Part shown: piece by piece, positions 24,791-32,768 of the stretch | Position numbering within the stretch: the first letter of the stretch is position 1 | Layout of the letters: the number at the start of each line of letters is the position of its first letter | Assembly (NCBI GenBank): GCA_024400545.1 | Contig: JAKSMO010000017.1 | Coordinates: 1-42,801 of the forward strand | From: Bacteroidales bacterium | Lineage (GTDB): Bacteria; Bacteroidota; Bacteroidia; Bacteroidales; P3 | Direction of reading: 5' to 3' | DNA: 42,801 nucleotides | Made by a program: the position numbers and the translations under genes | The notes under the pieces: model-generated | What the model was told of the DNA's origin: nothing | Seen by the model: the letters and a program-made list of their open reading frames with translations, nothing else | The model's database searches: none

Positions 24791-25552
24791 ATGGACTTCA
24801 CTGTAGATAAATATTGTCAACTATTGGATGCGTTGCTTCAGAGTCAGATGTCGTTTCACCTTCGTCATGATGTCGACCTGCTACCCCAGCATTCTTTAAG
24901 AACAGCTCGTCTTGAGGCTCAACGGGGCATTTCAGCCACCTATTATTTCCGTGTGGTTCCGGAAAGTTATGACGAGCAAGTGATTAAAGAAATCAAGGCA
25001 CTCGGCCATGAGATAGGATATCATTATGAGTCACTTACCACGTGTAATGGCAACATTGATCAAGCTTATCTTGATTTCTGTACTAATCTAGAGAGACTCA
25101 GAACCTTAGCACCCATCCAAAGCATTTGTATGCATGGCTCCCCGCGTAGTCCATGGGACAGCAAGGATATCTGGAAAAAATATGATTATCATACTTTAGG
25201 GGTGGCTTTCGAACCTTACCTTGACACCGATTTTAGTCAGAGTGTTTATTTGACTGACACTGGCCGCCGGTGGGATGGTTATCGCGTGAGTGTGAGAGAT
25301 AAAATTCCTGGATTCCAAGAAGAATGGGAATCGTTAGGACTGAAATTCCATTCGACTGATGAAATTATAGAACAATTGTTAGATTCGGATTCTCCATTGA
25401 GGAAATCTGGGAAAAAGGTATTATTGACTACCCATCCCCAACGTTGGAATCCTTTTGGCTTTGCATATGTGAAAGAATTCTCAATGCAAATGATAAAAAA
25501 CGTTTATAAAAGGATGCTGGTGAAAAAGAAAATACAAGACAATAAACAATAA
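24791..25552 (+). CDS. NodB-like deacetylase-type protein (WbmS-like)
   Basis: A 253-residue protein with a short N-terminal NodB-like core. RHDVD (25-29) stands in for the usual TFDDG metal site, and a GHEIGYHYE motif (72-80) follows. This shortened pattern fits the WbmS-like branch of family 4 esterases found in O-antigen loci. Deacetylation or amide hydrolysis on a sugar intermediate is possible but unproven. It has no signal peptide. It ends the cassette begun by the CapK-like gene. Confidence 0.72.
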   Translation: MDFTVDKYCQLLDALLQSQMSFHLRHDVDLLPQHSLRTARLEAQRGISATYYFRVVPESYDEQVIKEIKALGHEIGYHYESLTTCNGNIDQAYLDFCTNLERLRTLAPIQSICMHGSPRSPWDSKDIWKKYDYHTLGVAFEPYLDTDFSQSVYLTDTGRRWDGYRVSVRDKIPGFQEEWESLGLKFHSTDEIIEQLLDSDSPLRKSGKKVLLTTHPQRWNPFGFAYVKEFSMQMIKNVYKRMLVKKKIQDNKQ

Positions 25553-25594
25553 AATAGAAAAGCGAACGTTAAAATATTAATAAATAATAAATAA

Positions 25595-26374
25595 ATGAAA
25601 AAGTTGTATTGGTTGATAGTGGTTGCGTTCTTGGCAACAATTACTTCTTGCATTACACCTAGTCAGGTAAACTACTTGCAAGATATGCATCATGGAAGCC
25701 AAATTGAGTTGGAGCAAGTGTTTCAGGCAAAAATTAGTCCGTACGATGAGTTAGATATTCATGTATATGCTTCATCAGAAGAGCTTGCTCGCCCCTTTAA
25801 TATCGGAGGCGTTCAAAATATGGCGAATATCAGTTCCAACCACCAGGGACAATATTTGGTGGATATCTATGGCAATATTCAGTTTCCTGTATTAGGAACC
25901 ATTCATGTGGCTAATATGACTCGACTCGAACTGCAAGACACCATTAAGAACAGATTAATTCAAGGTAATTTGTTGAATGATGCAGTAGTAATGGTCAGAT
26001 TCGCTAATTTCAAAATATTTTTCTTAGGTGCCGAGGGTGGTAAATCAATTACTATTTCGAATGAGCGATGCACCTTTTTAGAAGCACTTGCTTTGGCGGG
26101 CGATTTGAATCTATATACCAACCGTAATAAGATAGCCGTGATGCGTGAAGTGAATGGTAAGATGGAGATGCGATTCCTGGATCCCCGTTCGTCATCCGTA
26201 TTTCAGGATCCTTTCTTTATGCTTCAGCAGAACGACTTCATTATCACTCAGAAATACACAAAGGAAACACCCCGTAATGAAGCCCGCAATGTGTCTTCTT
26301 GGATATCTATCATTATGTCGTTCTTGACCTTTGGCATCACTATTTTTGGATACGTTACAAATACAAGAAACTAA
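25595..26374 (+). CDS. wza: Outer-membrane polysaccharide export lipoprotein
   Basis: A 259-residue OPX protein. It has a lipoprotein signal with Cys19 after TITS, a polysaccharide-export domain (about 45-135; SPYDELDIHVYASSEE) and one SLBB-like domain. A hydrophobic C-terminal helix (ISIIMSFLTFGITIFGYV) is a feature of Bacteroidetes Wza homologues and may cross the outer membrane. It forms the exit pore with Wzc, encoded 6 nt downstream. A 42-nt AT-rich gap precedes it. Confidence 0.93.
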   Translation: MKKLYWLIVVAFLATITSCITPSQVNYLQDMHHGSQIELEQVFQAKISPYDELDIHVYASSEELARPFNIGGVQNMANISSNHQGQYLVDIYGNIQFPVLGTIHVANMTRLELQDTIKNRLIQGNLLNDAVVMVRFANFKIFFLGAEGGKSITISNERCTFLEALALAGDLNLYTNRNKIAVMREVNGKMEMRFLDPRSSSVFQDPFFMLQQNDFIITQKYTKETPRNEARNVSSWISIIMSFLTFGITIFGYVTNTRN

Positions 26375-26380
26375 TATTAT

Positions 26381-28885
26381 ATGGAAAAAACTAATCCGAC
26401 GAACTCAAATAATGAGAATAAAGAACAGGTTGATCTGTCTTTCTTGGAGGAATCGCAAACCATTAGTATTCATCTTCGACCTATAATTAATACTATTGTT
26501 CGCAACATCCACTGGCTGTTGCTTTGTGCCTTTGTGGGTGGATTTATATGCAATTTTATAGCTCATAAAAAGGAGAAAATGTATGAGAGTCATGCCAAGA
26601 TTCTGATTCGAACGGGCAATGACTTGAGTATTAGCGATAATGATACCCGAGAGATGGCTATTAAGAATGCTATCGGTTTGAAATCGTTCTACTCGAGTTC
26701 TATCAATAATGAGATAATGATTCTTACTTCTAAATCCACCATTCAGCAGGCCGTTGAAAAATTAGGGTGGGAAGTATCGTATAGCACAAAGACCAACTTC
26801 TTTAAACGCGAGAAGGATCTTTATAAAATTTCGCCTATCACGGTATCTTTCGGTGATAATGAAATGGAACACCCAAGCCATATGGAGGTGAAAATTATTG
26901 ATGATGATCATTGCGTGTTGCGTTCCCCAGGCCATAAACCTATGTGGGTGGAGTTCTCAAAAGTCGTATTTACGCCTTTTGGCCGAATGAAAATCGACAA
27001 AACATGGTCTTTTGACGAAAAAACAATTAACCGTGTTATTGATGTTGATTTTTATGATTCAAAGGTGCTGGCAGAGATTTATCGAGGAAAACTAAATGTA
27101 GCTCGCGATAGTGAGAAAAATACTATATTAAATGTATCTATTTATGATGTATCGCCCCATCGTTGTGCCGATATCATCAATACTGTAATTGCTGTTTATA
27201 ATGAAGGCGCAATCAACGATAAGCGCCGTATCATTACCGAGACGTATGATTATATCAATGAGCGTATCAGTGCATTAAGCGCCGATTTAGGTGCTCAGGA
27301 GTCTGCATTGGCCTCTTTTAGAAGCAACAACGATGTAATTACTACCGCAACAATGAGTGAAAATTATGTTCAGTCAAGTTTGCATTCCTCATCCGAAGCA
27401 GTACGCCTACAGGATGAACTCGCTATGGTGAGAAATCTTCTCTCCAATATTAAAGCGAGCGATGGCTCCCAGATTGTGCCTGTCGGATCGGTTTCCAATG
27501 GTACCGTGATTTCATATTTGGCAAACTACAATAGTCATGCACAGTCTATTGCACGTTATAAAGAGATGGGCACTTTAAATAATCCGGTTGCTTCGCGCGC
27601 AATTGAAGCCCAAAACCAGCAGCGTCAAGATCTGATTAGCATGACAGAGGGCTATATTTCATCCTTGGAACAACGCATCATTAATGAACGAAATATTGCT
27701 AATAACGCATCGGCTAAAGTCCGTCAGGTTCCTGCCAAACAAATACTGCTTGAAGGATTGGAACGTAACCAGAAGATTAAAGAGTCTTTGTATGTTTCTC
27801 TTCTCTCTCGCCGCGAAGAATTGATGATTAGTCAGCCCTCGCTCGAAGGTTGTGCTAAGATAATTGACGAGGCCCAGGTAAACACGGCCCCTATCTCCCC
27901 AGATATTGAGAAAATGACCATCATGGGCATTGTTATCGGATTATTAGTTCCCGTTGTTATCTATTTATTGCGTAGGCTTTTGGATACACAAGTGAAGACG
28001 TATGAGGATGTTGCTAAAGCTACAACCATTCCGTTCTTATGTCATATTGCTTCGCGCCCCAAGAATAATACAAACAATATAATAATCAACGAAAATTCAT
28101 CCGATGTTATATCGGAGTCGTTTAGAATGCTGCGTACAAAAGTTGATTTCTTGACGTCCGAGCAGGGTGTAGCCAATACACTCCTTTTTACCTCCTTGGT
28201 ACCGAATTCGGGCAAGACTTTTATTACCAGCAATCTTGCTGCCGCTATGGTGTTGGCTAATAAAAAAGTGTTGCTCATCGACCTCGATCTGCGAAAAGGC
28301 TCACTTTCTAAGTTGTTTAAAAACGAGAAGGCTACTCATAAAGAATACGGCATTTCCGATTACTTGCTCAACAAAGAAAGTTACCCTAAAAGCATCGAAG
28401 AATATATCTATCAACGCGCAGAAGTTCCGGGTCTCGACTTTATTTTCGCAGGTTCCCTGCCCCCCAATACTACTGAGCTATTGAGCACAGAGCGTTTCAA
28501 ATCTGTCATGGAGGAACTCAAAAAGCGCTATGAATACATAATTATTGATGGTGCTCCCGCTGATGTTGTTGATACCGATATCATTAAAGACTATGCCGAC
28601 CATACTTGCTTTGTGATTCGTGCGCATAGCTTTGATAAGAGTTGGTTGGGCTATGTCGAGCGCATCTATCGCGAACATGTTTTCAAGAGCATGTACTATC
28701 TTGTCAATGATGTAAGAGAGTCTGATTTGGGAAATGGCTATGGCTACGGCTACGGCTATGGTTATGGCTATGGTTACGGCTATGGCTATGGGTATGGTTA
28801 TGGCTACGGTCACGGTCGTTCCTCACAAGAAGACAAACCGCATAAGAAAGGTCTCAGATCCTTCTTGAAGCATCATACCAACTAG
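26381..28885 (+). CDS. wzc: Polysaccharide co-polymerase with tyrosine kinase domain
   Basis: An 834-residue PCP-2a protein. Membrane segments are near residues 45-65 and 510-530, with a long periplasmic part rich in coiled coil between. The cytoplasmic BY-kinase domain has Walker A VPNSGKT (about 606-612), Walker A' VLLIDLDLRKG (about 629-639) and Walker B YIIIDGAPADVVD (about 717-729). It controls chain length and export together with Wza through cycles of autophosphorylation. The tyrosine cluster at the C-terminus is unusual: twelve Gly-Tyr pairs (786-809), then GHGR and a basic tail. See the repeat at 28736-28807. Confidence 0.95.
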   Translation: MEKTNPTNSNNENKEQVDLSFLEESQTISIHLRPIINTIVRNIHWLLLCAFVGGFICNFIAHKKEKMYESHAKILIRTGNDLSISDNDTREMAIKNAIGLKSFYSSSINNEIMILTSKSTIQQAVEKLGWEVSYSTKTNFFKREKDLYKISPITVSFGDNEMEHPSHMEVKIIDDDHCVLRSPGHKPMWVEFSKVVFTPFGRMKIDKTWSFDEKTINRVIDVDFYDSKVLAEIYRGKLNVARDSEKNTILNVSIYDVSPHRCADIINTVIAVYNEGAINDKRRIITETYDYINERISALSADLGAQESALASFRSNNDVITTATMSENYVQSSLHSSSEAVRLQDELAMVRNLLSNIKASDGSQIVPVGSVSNGTVISYLANYNSHAQSIARYKEMGTLNNPVASRAIEAQNQQRQDLISMTEGYISSLEQRIINERNIANNASAKVRQVPAKQILLEGLERNQKIKESLYVSLLSRREELMISQPSLEGCAKIIDEAQVNTAPISPDIEKMTIMGIVIGLLVPVVIYLLRRLLDTQVKTYEDVAKATTIPFLCHIASRPKNNTNNIIINENSSDVISESFRMLRTKVDFLTSEQGVANTLLFTSLVPNSGKTFITSNLAAAMVLANKKVLLIDLDLRKGSLSKLFKNEKATHKEYGISDYLLNKESYPKSIEEYIYQRAEVPGLDFIFAGSLPPNTTELLSTERFKSVMEELKKRYEYIIIDGAPADVVDTDIIKDYADHTCFVIRAHSFDKSWLGYVERIYREHVFKSMYYLVNDVRESDLGNGYGYGYGYGYGYGYGYGYGYGYGYGHGRSSQEDKPHKKGLRSFLKHHTN
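28736..28807 (+). repeat. Hexanucleotide repeat coding for (Gly-Tyr)12 in Wzc
   Basis: Twelve in-frame GGN-TAY units. Most are GGC or GGT with TAT or TAC, and one is GGG-TAT. The codons vary, so the repeat is not a fresh slippage product and the Gly-Tyr pattern seems to be kept at protein level. Gain or loss of whole units would keep the frame. Confidence 0.9.
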
Positions 28886-28903
28886 TGTAGTTAATCTTAT
28901 TAC

Positions 28904-30016
28904 ATGGCACAGGAAATTACCGTCACTTCACCACTGCTTCCTGATTTAGAAGAATTTACTTCTCAATTAAAAAACATTTGGGATAGTAAGTGGATAACCA
29001 ACAATGGTCAGTTTCATCAACAATTGGAAGAGGCTTTGTGTGGCTATTTCAAAATACCATATATTAGCCTTTTCACCAATGGAACCTTACCTTTATTGAC
29101 TGCTCTACAAGCGCTACGTATCAGTGGTGAAGTGATAACCACTCCATATAGCTTTGTGGCCACCACGCATAGCATTTGGTGGAATGGTATCAAGCCGGTA
29201 TTTGTTGATATCGATCCTTCCAATTGTGGAATCAATCCTGATTGTATTGAGGCTGCCATTACCCCGCGTACTACGGCTATTATGCCAGTGCATTGCTATG
29301 GAAAGCCTTGCGATATAGAAGGTATTCAAGAGGTTGCTGATAAGTATGGATTGAAAGTTATTTATGATGCAGCTCATGCTTTTGGAGTAGAGGTTAATGG
29401 CAGGTCTATTTTAGAGTTTGGCGATTTGTCCACACTTAGTTTCCATGCCACAAAAGTGTTTAACACGATTGAAGGTGGCGCATTGGTAATGCACGATAGT
29501 TCTACCAAGCGGCGCGTAGATTATTTGAAAAATTTTGGTTTCGAAAGTGAGACTGAAGTGATTGCTCCCGGCATTAATAGTAAAATGGATGAGGTTAGAG
29601 CTGTTTATGGCCTGCTGAATCTTCGTCAGGTTGATAGTGCTATTGAGGCACGTCGTCAAGTTGCCATTAAATATAGAGAGGAGTTAGGTGATATTCCAGG
29701 TATTCGTTATTTTGAAGATATGCCCGGTGTAAAGCACAACTATAGCTATTTCCCTATTTTTGTTGATGCTGCGGTGTATGGAATGTCACGCGATGAACTA
29801 TATGGCAAAATGAAAGAAAAAGGCATCCTGGGGCGAAGGTATTTCTATCCTCTGATTAGTTCTTTCAGCACCTATCGTGGCTTACCAAGCGCAAGACCAG
29901 AAAACCTTCCTCAGGCCACCAAAATTGCCAACGAAGTAATCTGCTTGCCAATGCATCACCAACTCTCAGATTCAGATGTTGCGAAGGTAATAGATGTAAT
30001 TCGCAATAAAGAGTGA
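28904..30016 (+). CDS. DegT/DnrJ/EryC1-type sugar aminotransferase
   Basis: A 370-residue PLP enzyme. YDAAHAFG (154-161) holds the Asp that pairs with the PLP ring nitrogen, and HATKVFNTIEGGA (181-193) holds the PLP lysine, Lys184. The HATK-F-TIEGGA form is typical of VioA/FdtB-type transaminases acting on dTDP-4-keto- or 3-keto-6-deoxyhexoses, so an amino-deoxy sugar is a likely product. The rmlA/rmlB genes that would make the precursor are not in the window and may lie elsewhere. It is the last gene of the operon, 18 nt after wzc and followed by a strong terminator. Confidence 0.88.
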   Translation: MAQEITVTSPLLPDLEEFTSQLKNIWDSKWITNNGQFHQQLEEALCGYFKIPYISLFTNGTLPLLTALQALRISGEVITTPYSFVATTHSIWWNGIKPVFVDIDPSNCGINPDCIEAAITPRTTAIMPVHCYGKPCDIEGIQEVADKYGLKVIYDAAHAFGVEVNGRSILEFGDLSTLSFHATKVFNTIEGGALVMHDSSTKRRVDYLKNFGFESETEVIAPGINSKMDEVRAVYGLLNLRQVDSAIEARRQVAIKYREELGDIPGIRYFEDMPGVKHNYSYFPIFVDAAVYGMSRDELYGKMKEKGILGRRYFYPLISSFSTYRGLPSARPENLPQATKIANEVICLPMHHQLSDSDVAKVIDVIRNKE

Positions 30017-30035
30017 TAACTCTAATCAATATTAG

Positions 30036-30064
30036 AAAAAGCCGAGTTTTGCTCGGCTTTTTTT
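30036..30064 (+). terminator. Terminator of the polysaccharide operon
   Basis: AAAAAGCCGAG (30036-30046), a short loop, then CTCGGC and seven T. The A-run and T-run make it able to work in both directions. It lies 20 nt after the aminotransferase stop. Confidence 0.92.
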
Positions 30065-30235
30065 ATTTTCATGCTGTTTTGAACAGATTTTAGATTTGTG
30101 CATTCTGTGGGGCGTTTTCGGCCCTGTTTGTGAGACTTTTGGCATATGGTAGGGCATAATAATATAAATTATGTGCAAATAATGCTATAATATGATGTAG
30201 TAGAAATGAATTAATGGAAGAGCTTATTGCAAGGG

Positions 30236-30279
30236 CAAACAAAAAAGTCATTCCTAAAAAGGAATGACTTTTTTGTTTG
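30236..30279 (-). terminator. Terminator of the minus-strand fibre operon
   Basis: A perfect 19-bp inverted repeat (30236-30254 with 30261-30279) with a 6-nt loop. The stem ends in A-run/T-run tracts, giving an intrinsic terminator 16 nt beyond the stop codon of the gene ending at 30296. It may act in both directions. The 170 bp between it and 30064 contains no gene. Confidence 0.9.
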
Positions 30280-30295
30280 TATCAGATATCGATGG

Positions 30296-32209
30296 TTAGT
30301 ATTCCCTAACTAGGCGAACAGAGCAACCAGTAGAGTAGTTCATGGTGTTCTGCATGGTAGTTGCACCAACTTCAATATGGAAGGAATATGCGGTTGTTCC
30401 ATTCACATGGCTGGAGCTCCAGTAGTTACCAATAGTGCCAACCTGAGTGGTGGTGCTGCCGGTACGGCTACCAGCAGCGGGCAGGAATACTGCGCCAGCT
30501 TCTTCCATAGCAGTCCAATCAGAAGCACTGTAAACGTTGACAGTGTAAGTGGTGTCAGTGTTTACAAAAGTGAGGTTGTCAGGGCAAGTCCAATTGTCGG
30601 GCAGGATCACATAACCAGGAGTGTTGGCAACAGTAGCCATACCTTTCAAATTGTTAGCGTTGGGACGCTGGGTAAGGAGGTAGGTCCATTCGCTATAGGT
30701 AAGGGTGCGCCACATGCCGGTCTGGTTGCCACCATTGATGATGGGATTGTAGAAACCCCAGTCACCATTAGCATAGAAGTCAGTGAGGTCGTTACCGGCA
30801 GCATCCTCGGTATATTCGGAATCGTTGGTAGAGGTCTCGTAGGGCATAAAGCGACCGGCGCCGCCATCCCAACCGCTGGTACCATAACCAAAGAGGTCAA
30901 GCCAGCTGGAGCAGTAGTTCATCATATAGATGTGAGAGTTGTCGCTGCTAGAAATATCATACTGATGAGCTGCAAAACGGAAGGTCTTGATACGGGGACG
31001 ATACTGCAGGTTACCCTGGGAGAAGTTGATGCGGGTGTTGGCACCTACGCTGAAAATACCATTAAGAGCACCTTTAACGGTAGGATGTTCAAGCTCAAAG
31101 ATACGGTTGTTGGCAGCATCAATCTGGTTTTGCAGGTTGTTGTTTATGTTGTTGATAAGGTTGTTGAGGTCAGCCATAGCGTCGTTCATGCTGTCGCGGT
31201 GAGCCAAGAACCAAGCATACAGGGTGTCAACACGACCAGAAAGGTTGTCGATACGATCCTGGAGCGCGTTGTCAAGGCTGTCGATACGGTCGTTCAGGTT
31301 ATCCTCAACACCATCAATGCGATTGTTCACACCATTGATACCTGCAGCGAGAATAGAGTCGGCATAAGCTTTGTTAACTGCATCGAGAGGATCGGTAGGA
31401 GTAGCAAGATTCTTAATCTGACCATTAGCATTGTTGTTGATAGCAATTACGTCGGAAAGGCCCTGAGTCTCTTCGGTGATGAAACCAAGATCGTTGATGA
31501 AGTCGCTCAAACGAGTGGGGTGATTAAGAACGCTGTCCCATTCGATAGTGCCAAGGGAACTAGAGTTTCCGCCCAAATTGGGGAGAATCACATAATGGCC
31601 ACCATTGTAGAAAAGGGTGTCGCCACTAACATAGAGATTAAGGTCGGCGGCAGTGAGGAAGCCAAGGTCGTTGATGAAGTCGCTCAAACGAGTGGGCTTG
31701 TTGATGAGGGCATTGTAGTCCAAACCCCAAGCATGGAAGTCGGGATCAACTTCGGCCAGAGTGAAGTTTCCGGAAATGCTGTCGGCAACTCTTGCATGTA
31801 CAGCACTATCGGCAGTGAATGCATAGAGGGCGTAGGGCACAGAAAGAATTTTCTGGATGGTATTGAGCTGGTAGTTGCCAGATCTGTCAACATCTACCTC
31901 GCTGGAAATCCAGTAGGTATCGTTCGACCAGTCGATATTGCTGAATCTAGTAGAACCTTCGCCGATAGTGAGGGTGAAGAGACCATTATCATTGGTGCTG
32001 ATAGAAGATTCAGTTTGGGTGTAAACGTTCTGCTCATGGTTTGCACCTTTAAGGATAGAGATACGAACGTTGATGGTTTTACCACGCCACAATTGTCCGT
32101 TGCTGTTGCGAACCACGGCCTGGTAGGTGAAGCCTTTAGGTGCTTCCTGTGCAATCACTACGGTAGCAAAGGCTATTATCGCTAATAAAGTTGCGAAAAA
32201 TTTCTTCAT
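30296..32209 (-). CDS. Secreted fibre-like protein with coiled coil and C-terminal lectin-like domain
   Basis: A 637-residue protein with a signal peptide cleaved near residue 20. Residues 24-132 (GFTYQAVVRNSNGQL to SVPYALYAF) form the N-terminal domain common to Bacteroidetes tail-fibre-like surface proteins. Two copies of a 17-residue motif, KPTRLSDFINDLGF-type, lie at 170-186 and 230-246. Residues 290-375 are a heptad-rich coiled coil (RIDSLDNALQDRIDNLSGRV), probably trimeric. The C-terminal 260 residues end GNYWSSS...SVRLVREY, as in FISUMP-type and C-type-lectin-like domains. It is the last gene of an operon with a T9SS-sorted protein and an OmpA protein, and probably forms a surface stalk with a binding head. 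No sorting domain is seen on this protein itself. Confidence 0.8.
   Translation of the reverse strand: MKKFFATLLAIIAFATVVIAQEAPKGFTYQAVVRNSNGQLWRGKTINVRISILKGANHEQNVYTQTESSISTNDNGLFTLTIGEGSTRFSNIDWSNDTYWISSEVDVDRSGNYQLNTIQKILSVPYALYAFTADSAVHARVADSISGNFTLAEVDPDFHAWGLDYNALINKPTRLSDFINDLGFLTAADLNLYVSGDTLFYNGGHYVILPNLGGNSSSLGTIEWDSVLNHPTRLSDFINDLGFITEETQGLSDVIAINNNANGQIKNLATPTDPLDAVNKAYADSILAAGINGVNNRIDGVEDNLNDRIDSLDNALQDRIDNLSGRVDTLYAWFLAHRDSMNDAMADLNNLINNINNNLQNQIDAANNRIFELEHPTVKGALNGIFSVGANTRINFSQGNLQYRPRIKTFRFAAHQYDISSSDNSHIYMMNYCSSWLDLFGYGTSGWDGGAGRFMPYETSTNDSEYTEDAAGNDLTDFYANGDWGFYNPIINGGNQTGMWRTLTYSEWTYLLTQRPNANNLKGMATVANTPGYVILPDNWTCPDNLTFVNTDTTYTVNVYSASDWTAMEEAGAVFLPAAGSRTGSTTTQVGTIGNYWSSSHVNGTTAYSFHIEVGATTMQNTMNYSTGCSVRLVREY
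31491..31519 (-). repeat. 29-bp direct repeat within the fibre gene, copy 1
   Basis: Identical to 31668-31696, 177 bp apart (59 codons, in frame). It encodes the shared PTRLSDFINDL part of the two fibre motifs. DNA-level identity within otherwise diverged sequence suggests a recent duplication or gene conversion. Confidence 0.85.
31668..31696 (-). repeat. 29-bp direct repeat within the fibre gene, copy 2
   Basis: Partner of 31491-31519, identical over 29 bp. Confidence 0.85.
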
Positions 32210-32211
32210 GA

Positions 32212-32766
32212 CTATTTTGCTTTAATAATTTTGTATATGTTCTTCTTTGTATTGTCGGAATTAATAACCTGGAGCATGTAGTTGCCGGCAGGGTATTCTT
32301 CCAAATTGATTTTTTCTTCACCTTCGGTATATAAACCCTGTAGCAGCAGTTGTCCGGAAGTGCTAAAGAGTTTGTAGGTGAGGGGCTCTGTGGTTTGGTT
32401 GCTGGAAATCACCACATGATTTGTTGTGGGATTGGGGTAAACAGCCATATTCACATTCAGGGGGTCGATACCCTCGCGAGGGTCATCGGAGCGCTCCACG
32501 TCGCGGTGGGTGAAAGGTTGCTGAACACCTTCGGAAAACGAGTAGGTGACATTTACGACAGTGATAGCAGGTGCAACCGAAGTACGCACTGCGATCTGAC
32601 CGCCGCTGATGCTCAAACTGCCGTTCCCGTTGGCCACATCGCCACCAAAACTGACGATTGCTGCGGGCTCATAGTTGACGCGGTTTTGGGCCATAATGTT
32701 GCCCATCAAACCCATCAGAGCCGTCAGAATCAGCAAAGTTGCTTTTTTCATTGTTCGATTATTCAT
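32212..32766 (-). CDS. Small secreted protein with a type IX sorting domain
   Basis: A 184-residue protein. Signal peptide (MKKATLLILTALMGLMGNIMA, from residue 6), about 75 residues of beta-rich sequence (INVTYSFSEG-type strands), then a type A T9SS C-terminal sorting domain starting VYPNPTTNHVVISS near residue 107 and ending YKIIKAK. T9SS carries such proteins through the outer membrane. It starts 2 nt after the OmpA gene stop and ends 2 nt before the fibre gene start, so the three are translated together. The start could instead be the internal ATG at 32751, which opens directly with the signal peptide. It may be the surface anchor or adaptor for the fibre. Confidence 0.82.
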   Translation of the reverse strand: MNNRTMKKATLLILTALMGLMGNIMAQNRVNYEPAAIVSFGGDVANGNGSLSISGGQIAVRTSVAPAITVVNVTYSFSEGVQQPFTHRDVERSDDPREGIDPLNVNMAVYPNPTTNHVVISSNQTTEPLTYKLFSTSGQLLLQGLYTEGEEKINLEEYPAGNYMLQVINSDNTKKNIYKIIKAK

Positions 32767-32768
32767 TT

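Noticed and set aside
28736-28807. CRISPR array or non-coding satellite
   Set aside because: Units are 6 bp without spacers and stay in frame within wzc as Gly-Tyr codons.
30377-32185. 602-codon plus-strand frame opposite the fibre gene
   Set aside because: Long but repetitive Val/Ser/Thr-rich antisense reading with no signal peptide or motif; the minus-strand gene is well supported.
30296-32209. Diversity-generating retroelement
   Set aside because: The fibre end resembles a target domain, but there is no reverse transcriptase and no template repeat in the window.
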